A program made the translations under genes and the position numbers. DNA of 64,000 nt from assembly GCA_029204225.1 (NCBI GenBank), contig CM055104.1, forward strand, positions 51,452,294 through 51,516,293, in the 5' to 3' direction. The DNA comes from Diphasiastrum complanatum (taxonomy: Eukaryota > Streptophyta > Lycopodiopsida > Lycopodiales > Lycopodiaceae). Positions 59,425 through 64,000 of the stretch are shown here, one piece after another (position 1 is the stretch's first letter; every line of letters begins with the position of its first letter). Under the pieces are notes generated by a model, which was given only the letters and a program-made list of their open reading frames with translations, did no database searches and was not told where the DNA came from.

Positions 59425-60281
59425 TGTTAAAATTGTACAACATATCTATCTTATGTTTGTTGATGTCTGGGGGTCCTACCCATGTAAATACTTTGTATAT
59501 ATCCAAGGTATGTGAATTGAGCACATATCCTTGAAGAATAGGGAAAGTTGGTAGATCAAGTTCTAATGACATGCATAAAGTCTAGTTGATCTAGTATGAC
59601 ATGCACCAATGTTCACAACATCTAGATTGACATGCATGTAGATTTTCGCATAGAATTGGAGAAATATGGACTTGTTGGAACTTGAGCCACATCAAAACCA
59701 TTGTGTCCTAAGTTTACATTGAGACATGCAAGACATGCAAATACTCTAATGGACACATGCATGTAGTTTTGTAGTTTCATAGTTGAGAATTTGACATTTG
59801 GAAATAGTAGGTAGAAGTTAGGTGCAATCTGTGCATGCAAGCAATTAGGTGTCAATATGGTAGTAGTTTACACCTGAATAGTTGTAGGGAATGCATTGAA
59901 TGCTAGTAGTACCACGAATTTTGACTCTCCTATATATGTACGTATGGTTCTCATTCATTTCTAATGAAGAATCAAACTTTTGTAATGTCATAATGTCAAA
60001 TTTAGATCTCATTCTACGTTGCTTGAAATTGTATTCTCTCTCTAACTCGAATTTTGTGTCTTCTTCATACATGGTCTTGCTTGTGTACTTTACTTTTTTT
60101 GTGAGAAATTAAGCTTTGATGTTTTGTAGCATTCTAGATTGTGCTCTAGCCTCAGATCTTTTGGTAGATTGCAGGATTGCTCTACAAGTGATCTGCGTGC
60201 CACCACAAAGCATGGTAAAGATCATTCACACTTTTTGTGTGGTTCCCCACACATGTGAATTTGCTGGATGTTTCATCAACT
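59425..60281 (+). repeat. 3' LTR of element B
   Basis: 857 bp, same family as 50607-51455, following the 60-bp tail of element B that resumes after copia A'. Confidence 0.88.
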
Positions 60282-61747
60282 TACACACTAACACAGTCTT
60301 ACACACTTTCGATGAGTGTCCTATTCTTCCATTCAGCTATACCATTGGACTGAGGTAAATAGTTAATTGTAAATTGCTGATGTATTCCACTGGCCTTGTA
60401 GAACTCCTTGAGTTCTGTGGAGATGTACTCTCCCTCTCCATCTGTGCGTAGAGCCTTGATCTTCCTCTGGGCTTGATTTTTTGCAGATGACTTGATCTGC
60501 TTGAAGAACTTGAACGCTTCGGATTTTTTCCTCATAAAGAAAGTGGCAGTCCTTCGAGAGAAGTCGTTGATGCAGGTTAGAAAATAGAGAGCTCCTCCTG
60601 TGGAAGCAATCTACATCGGGCCACAAATGTTGTTGTGTACAAGGTCAAGCAAGCCCTTGGATGTATGAACCAAGTCTGAAGTGAAGGGGCTTCTAGCATG
60701 CTTGCTGATAATACAGCTTTCGCATGGAGAAGTCGGCTTGCTGAGAGAAGGCATATCTTGTACTAGACTTTGAGCAGACATTTGCTAAATACTGTTGAAA
60801 TTAAGATGGCCAAGTCTCAAATGCCACAACATATCAATTGATTCAGAAGTGGCTGTGTGAAGAGCTTGACTATTAGAAGAGTAGCAATGGCTGAGTTTGT
60901 AAAGATAGTCGCTTCTTCTTCTGTAGGCTAGAGCCTTTCGAGATTTGTCAAGAATTGTGTAGCCTTCTGTATCGAATTCGACCCTCCGACCTGAATCGAT
61001 AATTCTGCTAACTGAGAGCAGATTCTTGGTCAAATTTGGAATGTAGAAAATATTGGACAACAACTTGACTTCACCTCTTTTGAATTCAACTCTGACTGTT
61101 TCTTCACCTTTGATTGAATGTGATGAGTTGTCTCCAAGTTGCACAACTCGAGAGTGGGTGAATGACTTATAGTCTTTGAACCAGTCGCTATGGTGAGTCA
61201 TGTGTTGAGTTGCTCCGGAATCTAAATACCAAGAATCAATATCCTATTGTCCTTCGACTTTGGTCATGAAAGCTACCTCATCTTCTTCTTGTTGCTGATT
61301 TGAGTGACTGGTTGTAGCACTATGTGCTTGTTGTTGGAACTGCTTCTTCTTTTCGTTGTTGTACTTCAAAGTTCGGCAGTCATTGATTTCGTGGCCAATC
61401 CTCTTATAGTATCTATAGAAAAGTTTTGACACTGGTTGGAATGATGAAGACCTTGAATTCGATCTTGAACCGGAATTTGGTCTAGACTGTATGTTGCTCT
61501 TCTTGTCAGTATACCCTAACTTTGTAGATCTCTTGGATCTGAACTTTTGATTTTTTGAATATAGAGCTTGAGGATCCGATCCTAAGCCTAAGGAGGATGC
61601 TGATCTTCTGATCTCCTCTTGTAGGAGCAGTGAAATTATTCTTGACAAAGTGAGATGCTCCTGGGTAGAAATTTCCATTACCCAATTCTTGTAGGCTTTA
61701 GGTAGACTTGATAATAGAGTCATGAGTGCATCGGAATCTGTGGAAAA
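60282..61747 (-). pseudogene. Copia C gag-protease-integrase fragment, right copy
   Basis: On the minus strand: gag end 61723-61244 (LSSLPKAYKNWVMEISTQ, LLLQEEIRRSAS; a zinc knuckle reduced to YRYYKRIGHEINDC with Cys lost), then protease/GAG-pre-integrase 61201-60785 (IFYIPNLTKNLLSVSRIIDS, WHLRLGHLNF), then integrase 60626-60299 (KIKALRTDGEGEYIS, NYLPQSNGIAEWKNRTL with second Asp and Glu). Everything after integrase is missing. Confidence 0.85.
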
Positions 61748-61898
61748 TGTTAAAAATTGTAAAACATATCTATTTTATGTTTGTTGATGTTTGGGGTTCC
61801 TACCCATGTAAATACTTTGTACATATCCAAGGTATGTGAATTGAGCACATATCCTTGTAGAATAGGGCGAGTTTGGGTTAGGTAGATCAAGTTCCAAT
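61748..61898 (+). repeat. Element B LTR, truncated third copy
   Basis: The first 151 bp of the B LTR, cut at 'gttccaat' where copia A begins. Its left neighbour is the same copia C gag sequence that lies left of 50607. Confidence 0.85.
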
Positions 61899-62598
61899 TG
61901 TGAAGAATTGCCAAAAATTGGCTAATCTAGCTTGATAAAAAACTATGTAGTATTATGTAAATTTTGTTCATAAGTTGATTCCACACATGTGAGACCAAGA
62001 TGCCACGTGGAAAACCACTCCTAATGTAGGTTAGGTCAATTCAAGAGAGTTGGTCATGTCTATTTGGTGATCATCCCTACTTTATAGGACCTACACCTAA
62101 GTTTAAGGTGAAAATTTGACCAACTAGCTACCTACCAAGCATAAGTCTAGGTTCTAGGCTAGGGTTTCATTTTAGGGCAAAAAGGGTGAGTTAACTTCCT
62201 TATTACATGCTGGAAATCCACCTAACTTCAAGAAGGAAGTCGAATTTGCTATGTATTCCAAGCTCTCATAGTGAGAAGATAGAAAATTTTTGGAGCTCAT
62301 TGACAATCTCAAGCTAGTTCATTATGTACATTGAGTTTTTGTCATCCAAATGCAACCAGATCAATTTCTAATTATTTCTCAGGTTGAAGGCCATACTAAA
62401 TCCTGTAGTACAAACGTGTGGGCTCATATTTCAATGTTGATCAATGTTTTGGATTGTTAATGCTTGTTGTTTGTGAAATTCCAATCTAGATCAGCTTTTT
62501 GATAACTAGTTTTTAGATAGATTGTTAAGCAAGCATCCAATCACTCTTGTGGATCTTTTGTAGATCCATTTATGGTCCTAAAGTATCGTACTTTCACA
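61899..62598 (+). repeat. 5' LTR of copia A
   Basis: 700 bp with 6-bp inverted ends TGTGAA...TTCACA. CACGTG at 62004. tggtatcagagc follows directly. Confidence 0.9.
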
Positions 62599-63226
62599 TG
62601 GTATCAGAGCCAAGTACAAGAGCATAAGCCATTGATCTAATGCAAATCCATTTTCAGCAAGTTTTGGTGCTAAAAACTAGTATTGAGAGGGCAAGATAGA
62701 ATCTTGATTTTGGTGAGGAAATTTGATCCCAAACTTAGTAGGGGTCCAAATCCATATTGTCCACGTGTGGGCACCTCTGAACCTGCATTTAATGCATGAT
62801 ATTCATTTGATCCAAAGAAATTCAATTTGTGAGCTTTTGATGTAATTTTTGGTGGAAATCTTAGGATAAGCTACCAAGATTGAGTGCCATTATTAGATTT
62901 GACATAGGGTCATGAAATCTAATTAATCTAGGCTGAAATTAGGTCCTCTAAATTTGTTTTACAGGTCTTGAAAGTACATCAAAAAGTGTGAGGGAGATTT
63001 AGTCCTGTTATTGTCCAAAAATAGCCAAAATTGGCAAGATTTGATTGTAAGTAGATTTCACATCATCTTATCTTCATTCCCACTTTGTGAGGGAGTGCTA
63101 GAACTGGGATTATAAGTCCATTTGTTGGATGAGAAATCAAATTTGAGTGAAACACTGCAAGTGTGAGACCTTTGTGAGTTTCAAGTCAATCAAATCTATT
63201 TCTTGTTTGTAGAAGTCACTAGTAAG

Positions 63227-63958
63227 ATGGGATCTACTGGAGCATACCTTCTAGAAGCTATTGAGAGGTTGAATTCTACAAATTATGCTATTTGGAAGGT
63301 TAGGATGGAGTCACTCTTGGTGCTCCAAGACCTTTATGAGTTCTTGATTGAAGATGAAGATGAACCTCTAGGTGCACAAGAGTTAGCTAGATACAAGAAG
63401 AGATCTAGGCTTGCACTTCATTGTGTGAAGTTGAATGTGAGCAATGATTTGTTGAGAGAAGTATCAGCATGTACTAGTGCTAAAGAGGCTTGGGAGTCTT
63501 TAAAATCAATCTATGAATCTAGTAACACTTCAAGAGTACTCATGCTTAGAAATCAGATTTTGCAAAGCATGAGGAGAAGTGAGGAGAGTGCACAGGATTA
63601 TGTACTTAGAATCAAGTCTCTAAGTAGGGAGTTGGCTTCCATTGGAGAGAAGATTCATGATGGAGAGCTTGTACAAATTGTCCTTAATGGTCTAGGAGAT
63701 GACTTTGCAAATATGGTCCAAAGTTTTGCCATCCAAGACACTTTGCCAACTATAGAGAAACTTCACAGTGTATTAGTGGCTGAAGAGTGTAGGATGCTCC
63801 ATGCAAAATCTAGGATGAGTTCCTTGTCTTTGCAAGATGGTGATGAGAATGCCAATTTCTCATTCAAGGGCAAAAAGAAGACCAATGGAAAGAAGAAGCA
63901 TCCAAAGGAGGCTAAAGAAGAGGATGATGCATCAAGCTCAAAGGACAAGTCAAAGTAG
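63227..63958 (+). pseudogene. Copia A gag, nearly intact
   Basis: ATG at 63227 (MGSTGAYLLEAIERLNSTNY). It has the gag helical-domain motifs AIWKVRMESLL, RLALHCVKLNVSND, AWESLKSIYESSN and LVQIVLNGLGDDF, and a basic tail (KGKKKTNGKKKHPKEA). It is closely related to the copia A' gag. The frame ends at TAG (63956-63958), where Trp would fit, just before KCFF. One missing T right after it puts the rest of the zinc knuckle (…CGKKGHYE-like) out of frame, so gag-pol continuity is lost twice within 20 bp. Confidence 0.88.
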
Positions 63959-64000
63959 AAATGCTTCTTTGTGGAAAGAAGGGACATTATGAATATGAAT

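Larger units (their letters stand above)
50607..60281 (+). mobile_element. LTR retrotransposon B, interrupted by copia A'
   Basis: Bounded by direct LTRs 50607-51455 and 59425-60281. PBS tggtatcagagc is at 51456-51467 and a purine-rich run (aaggaggcat) precedes the 3' LTR. Its own interior is only about 1.7 kb (51456-53094 plus 59365-59424), because copia A' with its TSD accounts for the rest. It is a non-autonomous copia: a GAG-pre-integrase piece followed by frames that are not copia. Flanking bases ggaaa and tacac do not match, so the TSD is lost or the ends have recombined. Confidence 0.8.
61899..64000 (+). mobile_element. Copia A, 5' part, runs off the window
   Basis: 5' LTR 61899-62598, PBS 62599-62610, leader and gag. 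It inserted into an element B LTR, so it is younger than B. The 3' half lies beyond 64000. Confidence 0.9.

Noticed and set aside
62599-62610. tRNA gene
   Set aside because: tggtatcagagc here and at 6636 and 51456 is the retrotransposon primer-binding site; no cloverleaf surrounds it.

Overview
The window is nuclear DNA from a land plant. The only intact conventional gene is a nine-exon plant cytochrome P450 of the CYP85-clan type. The rest is mainly plant LTR retrotransposons (Ty1/copia and Ty3/gypsy), long microsatellites and AT-rich spacer. Nothing here fixes the plant lineage. No rRNA, tRNA, CRISPR or bacterial-type operon was seen.

Layout. 1-4.4 kb: low-information DNA, an unidentified exon (2186-2623) and a broken minus-strand gene of a transposon-like family. 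4.5-16 kb: an old copia element (here F) split by an 8.2-kb LTR element (E) with 511-bp LTRs and a perfect TGAGT target duplication; E has almost no coding capacity and itself holds a solo copia LTR and a copia deletion product. 16.7-19.5 kb (minus): the P450, whose 471 codons can be followed through eight introns, one with a GC donor. 19.5-22.2 kb: a GA/CA microsatellite directly 5' of the P450, then spacer and a decayed tandem repeat. 22.2-36.9 kb: a direct tandem duplication of about 7.35 kb. 37-50 kb: a decayed minus-strand Tat/Athila-like gypsy element (PBS near 45.25 kb, gag to integrase 44.06-38.57 kb), fragments of other copia elements, a degenerate ACTCG-type repeat and long TA, CT and GA tracts. 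50-64 kb: nested copia elements. Element B (50607-60281, plus) carries non-retroviral open frames and is interrupted by a full-length copia (A', 53100-59359, minus, TSD TCCTC). Copia C fragments flank B, and a further copia (A) starts at 61899 and runs off the end.

The most unusual part is the 7.35-kb tandem unit. Each copy holds (i) pieces of unidentified spliced genes on both strands, with good splice sites, (ii) a 1,016-bp copia LTR and an inverted, shorter copy of it around a dead copia pol fragment, and (iii) a minus-strand fragment matching the C-terminal part of histone H3, including an exact VTIMPKD motif. I cannot name the parent element. A divergent host H3 or a captured or virus-derived histone are both possible.

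The transposon genes are inactive: most open frames are cut by stops and frameshifts, and many stops look like C-to-T changes at methylatable sites. The P450 is clean at every splice junction and is the one gene expected to be functional. Percent identities and base composition are judged by eye; no alignment was run.
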